NCBI GenBank assembly: GCA_945983195.1 | Contig: CAMFSS010000077.1 | Location: forward strand, 1 to 8,452 | DNA: 8,452 nt | Direction: 5' to 3' | From: an uncultured Prevotellaceae bacterium | GTDB lineage: Bacteria; Bacteroidota; Bacteroidia; Bacteroidales; Muribaculaceae | Shown here: one piece after another, positions 1 to 6,961 of the stretch | Layout: every line of letters starts with the position of its first letter | Numbering within the stretch: position 1 is the stretch's first letter | Program-made: the position numbers and the translations under genes | The notes under the pieces: model-generated | Told to the model about the DNA's origin: nothing | Databases searched by the model: none | The model's input: the letters and a program-made list of their open reading frames with translations, nothing else

Positions 1-304
1 GACGCTTGATGCACTCCTGATTGTGACGCAATGTAACCTCGTCGATGAGTACGCGCTCCTGCGACTTCATCGAAGGGTCGCCAATCATTCCCGTAGCGCC
101 ACCGACCAGGGCGAGCGGACGGTGTCCGGCGCGTTGCAGGTGCTTCAGCATCATCACACCCACAAGGTGACCGATATGCAGTGAATCGGCGGTAGGGTCG
201 ATTCCAAGGTATGCAGTGGTCATCTCCTTGTTCAGTTGCTCCTCAGTGCCCGGCATCATGTTGTTAATCATGCCGCGCCATTTTAGTTCTTCTACAAAAT
301 TCAT
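1..304 (-). CDS. tyrS: Tyrosyl-tRNA synthetase, N-terminal part (cut by the window edge)
   Basis: This class I aminoacyl-tRNA synthetase charges tRNA-Tyr with tyrosine in the cytoplasm, using ATP. Only the first 101 residues are in the window; the gene continues beyond position 1. It starts MNFVEELKWRG at an ATG at 304-302. The class I signature is present as LGIDPTADSLHIGH (about residues 33-46), ending in the HIGH box that binds ATP. The second conserved stretch, GGATGMIGDPS followed by QER, spans about residues 68-84. Both match bacterial TyrS closely. The KMSKS loop and the C-terminal RNA-binding domain lie outside the window. The start fits the family and sits about 50 bases after a Bacteroidota-type promoter. 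The upstream gene ends 143 bases away on the same strand, so tyrS is probably transcribed on its own. Confidence 0.96.
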   Translation of the reverse strand, partial: MNFVEELKWRGMINNMMPGTEEQLNKEMTTAYLGIDPTADSLHIGHLVGVMMLKHLQRAGHRPLALVGGATGMIGDPSMKSQERVLIDEVTLRHNQECIKR

Positions 305-361
305 CGAATGATAAAAACCTTGTTTGTTAGTTATTGTATTTGTAAATGAATAATTTGGCTG

Positions 362-393
362 CAAAATTACTACAACCACGTCGCAAAACCAAA
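362..393 (-). promoter_or_regulatory. Bacteroidota-type promoter for tyrS
   Basis: Read on the minus strand, a TTTG box (393-390) is followed after 20 bases by TAATTTTG (369-362). The second box is a perfect match to the Bacteroidota -7 consensus TAnnTTTG, and the spacing is close to that known for the -33 box. Transcription would start near 355, giving a leader of about 50 bases before the tyrS ATG at 304. That leader is A/T-rich and has no clear Shine-Dalgarno sequence, which is common in this phylum. The site is called from sequence alone. Confidence 0.6.
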
Positions 394-430
394 AAATTCT
401 TACACTAATTTCTCACCGCCTGCATGTAAC

Positions 431-447
431 TGCCGTCGGCAACGGCA
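431..447 (-). terminator. Small stem-loop directly after the GH3 gene stop, possible terminator
   Basis: TGCCGT (447-442 on the minus strand) can pair with ACGGCA (436-431) around a five-base loop. The stem begins at the first base after the TGA stop of the GH3/beta-lactamase gene. No run of T follows it directly; a T-rich stretch appears only about 35 bases further on, at 397-391, next to the tyrS promoter. It could therefore be a weak terminator or simply a 3'-end structure. The placement between two separate units is the main argument for it. Confidence 0.3.
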
Positions 448-3435
448 TCAGTCCTTAAGCGACTGATAGACGGTGGAGAACAGAAGCGGACGAATGTTGG
501 CATTGTCGAAAGCTGCATTGTGGCGTGTGGGCGACACGCGGTTGCACAGGAAGATGAAGATCAGGTCGTTGTCGGGGTCCACCCAGAACACTGTGCCCGT
601 GAAGCCGAGGTGTCCGAATGTGGCTGCCGTAGCTTCGCTGCAAGTGGGCGAATACCGCTCATCTTTCTTGTTGGGCTTGTCGAAGCCCAGTCCGCGGCGC
701 GAATTGGGGCTTTTCTCCTTGCAGAAAGTGTCCACGGTCGACTGCTTCAAGTAGCGGTCGCCGCCATAAGTGCCGCCATTGAGCCACATCTGGCACAGCT
801 TGGCAAGGTCGTTGGCATTGGAGAAAAGTCCGGCATTGCCCTGCACTCCACCCGAGAATGCGGCAGTCTCGTCGTGCACATGTCCGCGCACAATCTGTCG
901 GCGCAGGAAGGTGTCGTGCTCCGTAGGGGCAATCTGCGTGCGCGAGAAACGCTCCAATGGGCGATACATGGTGTGCCATGCCCCAAGTGGCGCAAAAAAG
1001 TTCTTCTCAACCCACTCATTGTGAGGTGTGTGAGTGAGGTTCTCCTCCACATTCATCAGCAGACAGAAGTTGAGGCAGCTATAGAGATAATCCTTGCTCG
1101 GACGCAGCTTGGCGGTATAGATTCGGTTCATGATGCTGTCGTAGGTGCAACGCCCCACATATATGCCGCTTGCAGCCTCAATTTCCATGCCTTCGGCAGG
1201 CTTCGTGGCAGTGATGTCGGCACGCAGGCGCGCCTTGCGGTTGCCCCACGACTGCGGACCCACATTTATGGAGTAGGTAGCATCGCGTCGGCTGCGGAAC
1301 AGATCGCCGGTGTAGCTGGTATGGTCGAGCATCACGTCATACATGTTGAGTGCTGCCGGGATTCCGGTTTCGTGATACAGAAGCTGGCGCAGTGTTATGT
1401 CGCTCTTGTCGCCATCTGCGAGCTGCGGAATGTACTTGCTTGCCACATCGTCGAGCTTCACCATGTCGCGGTCGTAGAGCTTCATGATTCCGGGCAGCGT
1501 GCCGGTAGCTTTCGACACCGAAGCAAGGTCGTAGATTGTGCCGGTGGTTACGGGTGTCTTGGTCTTCCAGTCGGTCACGCCATAGCTGCGGTTGCACACC
1601 ACCTTGCCGTGACGCGCCACAAGCACCTGGCAGCCCGGAAACGCTTTCTTGTCGAGGGCTTCGCCCACTATCGAGTCGATTTTCGAGAGCATGGTGCTGC
1701 TCACGGCAACCTCCTCGGGAATGGTGTAGCCCATGCGTGTAGCCTCATATTTCACGCCGTCGCCGGCTTTGGCTACGTCCTTCACCGTGACAGGCATCAG
1801 TCCGCGTGCAGCATTGCCGCCGAAGATAGTCTGTGCGGCATAGTCCTGCGCAACGTTGCAGTCATCGTAGGCAAGCACCACCGAGCGCGACTTCTTCACC
1901 ACGTTCTTGTAGTTCTTGAGTTTGTAGGGGCTGGTAAAAATCACCGAAACCACATTGCCGTGGCTTGAGGCAATCTGCCCCATCACGTTGCGGCTCTCGG
2001 CATTGTCGGTATGCGCAGCCACTATCACCACATCATAGTCGTCGAGCTTCTTGCTGAGTTCGTGCACCGACTCGCCCGGGCGGTAATTGAAGCGGTGAGT
2101 TTCGGCATACATTGCACAACGCTCCTGGAACATGGTGGAAGTGCCGTCGGCAGAGCCTATAGTGACAACAGCCACCTTGTGACGCTCAAGGCGCGTCACG
2201 GGCAGCAGCTTGCGCCCGTTCTTGAGCACGGTAATTGCACCCGCCCACAAGCGGCGTACCACTTTGGTGGCTTCAGGTGAATTGATGACCTGCTCCACGC
2301 GGTCGAGGTCGATAGTCTGCGGCTTGGTGAGACCGAGAGCATACTTGAAACGAAGCACCTTTGCACAACGCTCATTGATCGACTGCTCGCTAATGCGTCC
2401 GCGCGCCACGGCCTCCTTCACGGCAAGAATGTCACCGGGAATGCTTCGCGGCGAGAGGAGTATGTCGTTACCGGCTATCAGGGCACTCACGCAGTTCGAC
2501 TCCTCCATGTCGGCACCGCGCATGGCAAGACCGTCGGTGAACGTAAGCCCCTCAAATCCAAGCTCCTTGTGCAGCAGCCCTGTGACATGCGCCTCCGACA
2601 TCGACGATGCCACCCTACGCTTGTCGATTGCCGGCACATACAGGTGCCCTACCATGATTCCCGACAGTCCGGCGTCGATATACTGGCGGAAAGGCAGCAG
2701 CTCGCACATTTTCAGCTCTGAGCGAGTCTTGTTCACCGTAGGGAGCATCTTGTGTGAGTCGGTCGATGGATTTCCGTGACCGGGGAAATGCTTCGCCACC
2801 GTGAGCACGCCATTGTCCTCCAATCCCCGGGCAAAGGCTATGCCGTGACGTGCCACAGATTCGGGATTCTCGCCGAATGAGCGCATTCCAATTGCCGGAT
2901 TTTCGGGATTGTCGTTGACATCAAGAACCGGGGCGAAATTCACATGCACACCAATTGCGCGACATTCGCGTGCCATTTCGCGGCCATACTCATAGAGCAG
3001 GCGGTCGTCGTCGATAGCTCCAAGAATCATGTTCTTGGGGAAATTCGGAGCGTCTTTGAGGCGCATTGAGAGTCCCCACTCGGCATCGACGGTGACAAGC
3101 AGCGGAATCTCGCTCAGTGTCTGTGCCTCGTTGTTGATTTTAGCTTGCGACATAATGTCGCCACTGGAGTAGAGCAGTCCGCCAATCTTGTATTTCTCCA
3201 CTGCCTTCTTCACGGCATCGAGAGTGCCCGGCTGTGTGCTCGGTGTGATGTGCATCACCATGAGTTGCGCTATCTTCTCATCGAGCGTGAGGCGTGCCAT
3301 TGTGGTATCTACCCACAAGTTCATCTCATCGGCGGCAACGCCATTGAAAATCTTCGGCTGTCGGCCGGCTGCTATCATTGTGGCTGCCACTGCTACGACT
3401 ACGGCAGCCAGAGTTGTCATTTTGCGAAAGTTCAT
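448..3435 (-). CDS. Secreted GH3 beta-N-acetylglucosaminidase fused to a beta-lactamase-fold serine hydrolase
   Basis: This 995-residue two-enzyme fusion is probably periplasmic. Residues 1-24 form a signal peptide (basic start, hydrophobic AAVVVAVAA, small residues before the likely cut); no lipobox is seen. Residues about 38-370 are a GH3 NagZ-like barrel: KHFPGHG at 215-221, the D226-S-H228 acid/base pair typical of GH3 N-acetylglucosaminidases, and FTDGLAM with the likely nucleophile D301. A GH3 C-terminal-like domain follows to about 560 and ends FGGNAARGLMPVTV. Residues about 575-990 are a PF00144-type hydrolase: SVSK (S639, K642), YSC (Y785-C787) in the place of YxN, and HLG (H942-G944). 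By family knowledge the first half removes GlcNAc from muropeptides; the second may act on peptide or ester bonds, but its substrate is unknown. The 143-residue gap between SxxK and Tyr exceeds that of class C beta-lactamases. It lies 50 bases after the nucleotidase gene with no promoter seen between them. Fusions of this kind are known in Bacteroidota. Confidence 0.93.
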   Translation of the reverse strand: MNFRKMTTLAAVVVAVAATMIAAGRQPKIFNGVAADEMNLWVDTTMARLTLDEKIAQLMVMHITPSTQPGTLDAVKKAVEKYKIGGLLYSSGDIMSQAKINNEAQTLSEIPLLVTVDAEWGLSMRLKDAPNFPKNMILGAIDDDRLLYEYGREMARECRAIGVHVNFAPVLDVNDNPENPAIGMRSFGENPESVARHGIAFARGLEDNGVLTVAKHFPGHGNPSTDSHKMLPTVNKTRSELKMCELLPFRQYIDAGLSGIMVGHLYVPAIDKRRVASSMSEAHVTGLLHKELGFEGLTFTDGLAMRGADMEESNCVSALIAGNDILLSPRSIPGDILAVKEAVARGRISEQSINERCAKVLRFKYALGLTKPQTIDLDRVEQVINSPEATKVVRRLWAGAITVLKNGRKLLPVTRLERHKVAVVTIGSADGTSTMFQERCAMYAETHRFNYRPGESVHELSKKLDDYDVVIVAAHTDNAESRNVMGQIASSHGNVVSVIFTSPYKLKNYKNVVKKSRSVVLAYDDCNVAQDYAAQTIFGGNAARGLMPVTVKDVAKAGDGVKYEATRMGYTIPEEVAVSSTMLSKIDSIVGEALDKKAFPGCQVLVARHGKVVCNRSYGVTDWKTKTPVTTGTIYDLASVSKATGTLPGIMKLYDRDMVKLDDVASKYIPQLADGDKSDITLRQLLYHETGIPAALNMYDVMLDHTSYTGDLFRSRRDATYSINVGPQSWGNRKARLRADITATKPAEGMEIEAASGIYVGRCTYDSIMNRIYTAKLRPSKDYLYSCLNFCLLMNVEENLTHTPHNEWVEKNFFAPLGAWHTMYRPLERFSRTQIAPTEHDTFLRRQIVRGHVHDETAAFSGGVQGNAGLFSNANDLAKLCQMWLNGGTYGGDRYLKQSTVDTFCKEKSPNSRRGLGFDKPNKKDERYSPTCSEATAATFGHLGFTGTVFWVDPDNDLIFIFLCNRVSPTRHNAAFDNANIRPLLFSTVYQSLKD

Positions 3436-3485
3436 TCCTGTGTCTTGAAAAAATGCTTTGTTATATTGATTCCTGTTTATGGCCG

Positions 3486-5036
3486 TTATTGCTTTCTCAC
3501 CATGCGCCGGCGGCTGTCGGCCTTGATTTTCTTGCCTTTGGCATCAAGTGCCTTGATGTAATCAAGCATTCTTTCGCCAAACTGCTTTTTGTCGGCATAG
3601 AGCCACTTGCACCGGGTCATCGGCTCCATGTAGTCGCCGCCCTTGGCAAGATAGTCGAGCGTGGCAACGTGATAGACGGCTTCAGGGTCGACGGCTTTGC
3701 CTCCAATAGTGGCTTTGAGGATTTTTGCCGGAGTGGTGCCGCCCTGCCATTCAAAATCCACCTGCGCCTGACGGCTCACGATGTCGCCTTTGCGCGCTCC
3801 CATCACGGCAAGCGCATCAAGCAGTTGCCGCCCGGTCATTTCAAGCACCACCACATTGTTGCGGAATGGGAACATCGAGTTAATCAGACCCTCCGACACT
3901 GCCCCTTTGGGGAACGACTGGCGTATGCCACCTGAGTTCATAATTGCCATGTCGACTTTCACGCCCGACTGCTTAGCTGCCACCTCATAAGCTACATCGC
4001 CCACAAAGTTCCATGCCTGCATCGAGCTGTTGGGCATAGCCTCGGCAGTGTAACCCACAGTGTGGTTCATCAGCGAATCCACCTTTGCCCTAAAGGGAGC
4101 AAGGAATGCCTTCATTCCGGTGTAACGCTCGGCGCGGCTGTCGTAGCGGCTGTCGACGGGCAACAGCTTGTAACATTCCACAGCCATACGGTCGAGGTCG
4201 ATGACGGTGTAACCGAGATTACGCCCCTTCGACCCCGTCTGCGTCACGAGCACGTCGCGACCGTCGGCGTTCTTGAGAATCGAGGCTGCCGACTTCTCAT
4301 CGGCAGGATTGATGACGGTATGGGAGTGACCGCCCACCACCATGTCGATGTAGCTGCTTTGCTTCACTATCATGTTGTCGGTGGGATTGTTGTCGCGACC
4401 TCCGCTATAGCCCACGTGCGAGAGCATGACCACGAAATCCACGTGCTCCACGCGCTTGAGATACTCTGCCGTGAGGTCGGCAATCTCGGCAGCGTTGGCA
4501 TACTGCACACCCACGCTGTTCTCTGGTGCAATCATGCCTTCCGGCAGAAGATTGATACCCATAATGCCAATGCGCCGTCCGGCATACTCCTTGATGATGT
4601 AAGGCCGCGTCAGGCGTGCGAGCGGCGTGTCGTCGAGGCGGTAATTGGCACTGAGCAGCGGTGTGCGAAGGTGGCGGTAGAAGCCGCTCAGAATCTCCAT
4701 TCCGTTGTCAAACTCATGGTTGCCCATTATGTAGGCATCGTAGTGCAGACTGTCGAGCATGGCAAATTCCACCTTGCCCTTGAACATATTGAAATACACC
4801 GTACCCTGCACGGCATCACCTGCATCGAGCAGCAGCACATTCTTCTCGGCACCGCGAATGCTGTCGACGAGAGCGCGGCGGCGCATTATGCCACCCTGAT
4901 TGGCGGCATCCGGCTCAATCTGGCTATGGGTGTCGTTGGTTGAGAGAATCACAAGTCGCTCCGCACACACGTCGGTGCTCATAGCCCCCACCATCATCGC
5001 GGCACCCACCGCCCATATTCTAATTCTTCCGTTCAT
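3486..5036 (-). CDS. Secreted UshA-like 5'-nucleotidase / UDP-sugar hydrolase
   Basis: A 516-residue two-domain metallophosphoesterase, about the length of E. coli UshA. A signal peptide covers residues 1-25, with a likely cut after V-C-A before ER; the nearby Cys is not in a lipobox. The N-terminal metallophosphatase domain (about 27-240) carries the metal-binding and catalytic motifs in order: NDTH (D35, H37), DAGD (D74), GNHEFD (N106 with the catalytic pair H107/D110), LSH (H207) and GGHSH (H237, H239). The 5'-nucleotidase C-terminal domain (about 325-480) carries NSGGIR (N367-R372) for phosphate/nucleotide contact, F428 and the GGDY stretch (466-469), which probably helps hold the base. 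The family hydrolyses nucleoside 5'-phosphates and UDP-sugars in the periplasm; which of these it prefers cannot be read here. It starts at ATG 5036 after an A/T-rich leader without Shine-Dalgarno. The GH3 fusion gene follows after 50 bases, suggesting one salvage operon. Confidence 0.93.
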   Translation of the reverse strand: MNGRIRIWAVGAAMMVGAMSTDVCAERLVILSTNDTHSQIEPDAANQGGIMRRRALVDSIRGAEKNVLLLDAGDAVQGTVYFNMFKGKVEFAMLDSLHYDAYIMGNHEFDNGMEILSGFYRHLRTPLLSANYRLDDTPLARLTRPYIIKEYAGRRIGIMGINLLPEGMIAPENSVGVQYANAAEIADLTAEYLKRVEHVDFVVMLSHVGYSGGRDNNPTDNMIVKQSSYIDMVVGGHSHTVINPADEKSAASILKNADGRDVLVTQTGSKGRNLGYTVIDLDRMAVECYKLLPVDSRYDSRAERYTGMKAFLAPFRAKVDSLMNHTVGYTAEAMPNSSMQAWNFVGDVAYEVAAKQSGVKVDMAIMNSGGIRQSFPKGAVSEGLINSMFPFRNNVVVLEMTGRQLLDALAVMGARKGDIVSRQAQVDFEWQGGTTPAKILKATIGGKAVDPEAVYHVATLDYLAKGGDYMEPMTRCKWLYADKKQFGERMLDYIKALDAKGKKIKADSRRRMVRKQ

Positions 5037-5083
5037 ATTATATTCTAAATCAATAAAATGTCATAATCCCATTTTTTCAGCCG

Positions 5084-6661
5084 TCACTGCTTCCTCGGGT
5101 CGTCGATAACCCACTCGGTGATAGTGTGCTCATCAGTGCTGAAGTTGATTCCCACCTTGATGATTGGAAGCGTAAGCTGCGAGTAGCGGGCGGCATAATT
5201 CTTCAAGTCAATCTGGTTCATTGCCATCTCAGCCGACTTGTTGATTTTCAGCTCTATCAGGTAGAGTGCGTATGCCGTGCGCATCACCATATCCACCCTC
5301 CCTTTTGAAGTATGCACTTCCACATCTACATAGTAGCCAAACATGGAAAATATCACATACATCATCTGCTGGTAATGCCCTTCGTAGTTTGTGTCATTGC
5401 AATATGGCACTGTGAGCAAGAAGTCGCGAAACAGTTGTAGAGCTTCCTCCATACGGTCGCGACGTATGAGCGAGTTCATTCGCGTTATGGTAGAATCACC
5501 CTGAAGCGATCGGTTTTGCAGATATTGAGGAAAGAGTACCGACATAAGTCCCACACGGATTTCATTGTTTGGAATGTCGATGTGATACATCAAATCCTCC
5601 TTGTCGTAGTCTTTGATAGTTAGATAACCGCTCTGATAGAGCAGCGGAACGATGTTGGTCAGTCGCTCAGTGGGGGCATCAAATGCCTCTGCACGAAGAT
5701 ATACGTCAGCGTTTTCCGTTGGTGCTACGTCATACTTGCTCATCATTTCAATGAGATAGGGTGGAGGGCCCGAGCCAAACCAATAGCTGTCCAATCTCTG
5801 CTGACCGAAGGCATTGAGCAAGCTGTAGGGATTGAAGATGTCCGGCGATGGCCATGTGAAGTGGTAACCGTCGTAGCGGTTTGCCAACGCCTCCATCATC
5901 TTGTCGTGAGTGTAGTCGAGAGCTTTTGCCATTTCATCAACGTAGTCGTGCATGACATCATTCAATTCCTCCTTGGTGAAGCCGCAGATTGAAGCAAACT
6001 GAGGCAGCATACTCACATTCGTGATGTTGTTGAGTTCGCTGAATATGCTTAGCTGCGAGAACTTGGTAATTCCCGTGAGAAACACAAAGCGCAGATATGG
6101 GTCGCTGCCTTTAAGCGGAGAATAGAAATTGCGCATCACATTGCGGAGAATGGGCAGATTCTCGTCTTCATGCACCACATCGAGCAGCGGAGAGTCATAT
6201 TCATCAATCAGCACCACCACCTTCTGCCCGGTCTGCTCATAGGCTTTTTGTATCAGGACTGTAAGGCGGATATTGTTGTCGGGCGCAGGGGTGGTAATAC
6301 CATAGACGATCTCATACTTCTCGAGTTGCATTCCAAGATACCGTTCAAGTTGCTCCTTATCCATGTGCTTGCCGAAACTCATGTCGAAGTGCAGCACAGG
6401 ATATTTTTTCCACTCCTTTTCAAGCTCACAGATAGCGAGACCCTCGAAAAGCTCCTTGCGACCCTCGAAGTAGCTGCGAAGCGTTGAAGTAAGCAACGAC
6501 TTCCCAAACCGCCTCGGGCGGCTCAGGAACACATATTGACTCATATTGTTGGCAAGATCATACACCTCTTTTGTCTTGTCAATATAAAGAAAATCAGCCT
6601 CGCGAATTTTCTCAAAGCTCTGTATGCCTATTGGCAGTCGTTTTAGTTGCTTATTTTCCAT
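5084..6661 (-). CDS. AAA-ATPase-like / PD-(D/E)XK nuclease-fold protein (DUF1703 type)
   Basis: A 525-residue cytoplasmic protein of unknown role. The N-terminal half is an AAA-ATPase-like domain (PF09820 type): family start LPIGIQSFEKIR, FLYIDKT (24-30), a Walker A-like loop SRPRRFGKS (47-55), Walker B VVVLIDEYD (148-156) and FLTGITKFS (194-202). The C-terminal part fits a PDDEXK_9 nuclease-like fold: E448, GRVD (D457), LIELK (E470, K472) and Q483 with Y489. The nuclease core thus looks intact, although activity is not proven for the family. I chose ATG 6661 over the in-frame ATG at 6685. GGAGG lies four bases before 6661, the family begins near this residue, and the predicted transcript start (about 6683) lies at or past the upstream ATG. 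Such genes occur in many copies per genome in Bacteroidota and have been suspected of mobility or defence roles; nothing in the flanking genes supports a defence island. No transmembrane segment or signal peptide is seen. Confidence 0.9.
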   Translation of the reverse strand: MENKQLKRLPIGIQSFEKIREADFLYIDKTKEVYDLANNMSQYVFLSRPRRFGKSLLTSTLRSYFEGRKELFEGLAICELEKEWKKYPVLHFDMSFGKHMDKEQLERYLGMQLEKYEIVYGITTPAPDNNIRLTVLIQKAYEQTGQKVVVLIDEYDSPLLDVVHEDENLPILRNVMRNFYSPLKGSDPYLRFVFLTGITKFSQLSIFSELNNITNVSMLPQFASICGFTKEELNDVMHDYVDEMAKALDYTHDKMMEALANRYDGYHFTWPSPDIFNPYSLLNAFGQQRLDSYWFGSGPPPYLIEMMSKYDVAPTENADVYLRAEAFDAPTERLTNIVPLLYQSGYLTIKDYDKEDLMYHIDIPNNEIRVGLMSVLFPQYLQNRSLQGDSTITRMNSLIRRDRMEEALQLFRDFLLTVPYCNDTNYEGHYQQMMYVIFSMFGYYVDVEVHTSKGRVDMVMRTAYALYLIELKINKSAEMAMNQIDLKNYAARYSQLTLPIIKVGINFSTDEHTITEWVIDDPRKQ

Positions 6662-6665
6662 GATT

Positions 6666-6670
6666 CCTCC
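6666..6670 (-). promoter_or_regulatory. Shine-Dalgarno site that fixes the start of the DUF1703 gene
   Basis: GGAGG on the minus strand, four bases before ATG 6661. It lies downstream of the alternative ATG at 6685, so it supports the shorter protein. It is the only strong Shine-Dalgarno site among the gene starts in this window. Confidence 0.65.
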
Positions 6671-6689
6671 ACTTTTCGTTTTCACAGTG

Positions 6690-6719
6690 TAAAGTTACAA
6701 CAAATGAGGCAGAAACAAA
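6690..6719 (-). promoter_or_regulatory. Proximal promoter-like site for the DUF1703 gene (repeat copy 1)
   Basis: On the minus strand, TTTG (6719-6716) is followed after 18 bases by TAACTTTA (6697-6690), one mismatch from the Bacteroidota -7 consensus TAnnTTTG. The predicted start near 6683 would leave a leader of about 20 bases, just enough for the GGAGG site and the ATG at 6661. The TTTG box is also the outer end of the copy-1 hairpin arm. Confidence 0.5.
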
Positions 6720-6746
6720 AAGAAAAACAAAGTTTTTCAATTTTTG
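6691..6746. repeat. Tandem repeat copy 1 with A/T-rich hairpin
   Basis: The first 36 bases (6691-6726) match 6776-6811 with a single difference (A6715 against T6800). The rest is a palindrome: GAAAAAC (6722-6728), loop AAA, GTTTTTC (6732-6738), extended by CAAAAA (6716-6721) pairing with TTTTTG (6741-6746) across a two-base bulge. This gives 13 base pairs. Read on the minus strand, a T-run ends the hairpin, so it could also slow or end transcription. It sits 85 bases from copy 2. Confidence 0.85.
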
Positions 6747-6774
6747 GTTATGCCGAGTGCAGCAATAACTTATG

Positions 6775-6804
6775 AAAAGTTACAACAAATGAGGCAGAAT
6801 CAAA
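6775..6804 (-). promoter_or_regulatory. Distal promoter-like site for the DUF1703 gene (repeat copy 2)
   Basis: This is the duplicate of the proximal site: TTTG (6804-6801), 18 bases, then TAACTTTT (6782-6775), again one mismatch from TAnnTTTG. A transcript from here would start near 6768 and read through the copy-1 hairpin before reaching the gene. Whether both sites are active cannot be judged from sequence. Confidence 0.35.
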
Positions 6805-6830
6805 AAGAAAATCGCAGATTTTCATTTTTG
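6776..6830. repeat. Tandem repeat copy 2 with A/T-rich hairpin
   Basis: Partner of the repeat at 6691-6746. Its palindrome is GAAAATC (6807-6813), loop GCA, GATTTTC (6817-6823), extended by CAAAAA (6801-6806) pairing with TTTTTG (6825-6830) across a one-base bulge. Compared with copy 1, one base in each stem arm has changed so that pairing is kept (A-T became T-A), while the loop differs at two of three bases. Only two copies are seen in the window. Confidence 0.85.
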
Positions 6831-6841
6831 GGGTTTAGAAA

Positions 6842-6893
6842 TGAATGCGGATTCCGATGATATCTTGTAGCGTATCGGCGGAATCCACATTCA
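6842..6893 (-). terminator. Long stem-loop after the beta-barrel gene, probable transcript end
   Basis: TGAATGCGGATTCCG (6842-6856) pairs with CGGAATCCACATTCA (6879-6893) over 15 positions, with an inner GATA/TATC helix (6859-6862 with 6873-6876). The only mismatch, C6848 opposite A6887, becomes a G-U pair in RNA made from the minus strand, so the stem is fully paired only in that direction. It lies about 70 bases after the stop of the barrel gene. A clear T-run after the stem is missing, so a structured 3' end is an alternative to an intrinsic terminator. Confidence 0.45.
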
Positions 6894-6961
6894 ACAAATT
6901 AATTATAAATTGAAAAACTCAGGTGACGGCGATTGAAACAGTATTTGCGCAGAAGAGGGAA

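Noticed and set aside
520..1968. Long plus-strand open frame of 482 codons
   Set aside because: It lies wholly inside the GH3/beta-lactamase gene on the opposite strand. Its translation is rich in Ala, His, Val and Arg without any family motif, as expected of an antisense shadow.
4062..4943. Plus-strand open frame of 293 codons
   Set aside because: It is antisense to the metallophosphatase domain of the nucleotidase, whose motifs are all intact. The predicted product has no recognisable domain.
5037..5083. A separate promoter for the nucleotidase gene in the gap after the DUF1703 gene
   Set aside because: The gap is A/T-rich, but I could not find a TAnnTTTG box with a TTTG at the right distance, so I left it uncalled.
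6662..6685. Eight-residue N-terminal extension of the DUF1703 protein from ATG 6685
   Set aside because: The strong GGAGG site lies between the two ATGs, the family begins at the later one, and the predicted transcript start is at about the position of the first ATG.
6691..6830. Two spaced repeats as the start of a CRISPR array
   Set aside because: There are only two copies, the spacing is 85 bases, the repeat is A-rich and overlaps promoter boxes, and no cas gene is nearby.
6704..6860. Two 23-codon plus-strand frames (6704-6775 and 6789-6860), one in each repeat copy, both starting MRQ and sharing QKE
   Set aside because: The likeness follows from the DNA repeat itself. Neither has a ribosome site, the frames diverge after the hairpin, and the promoter-like sites face the other strand.
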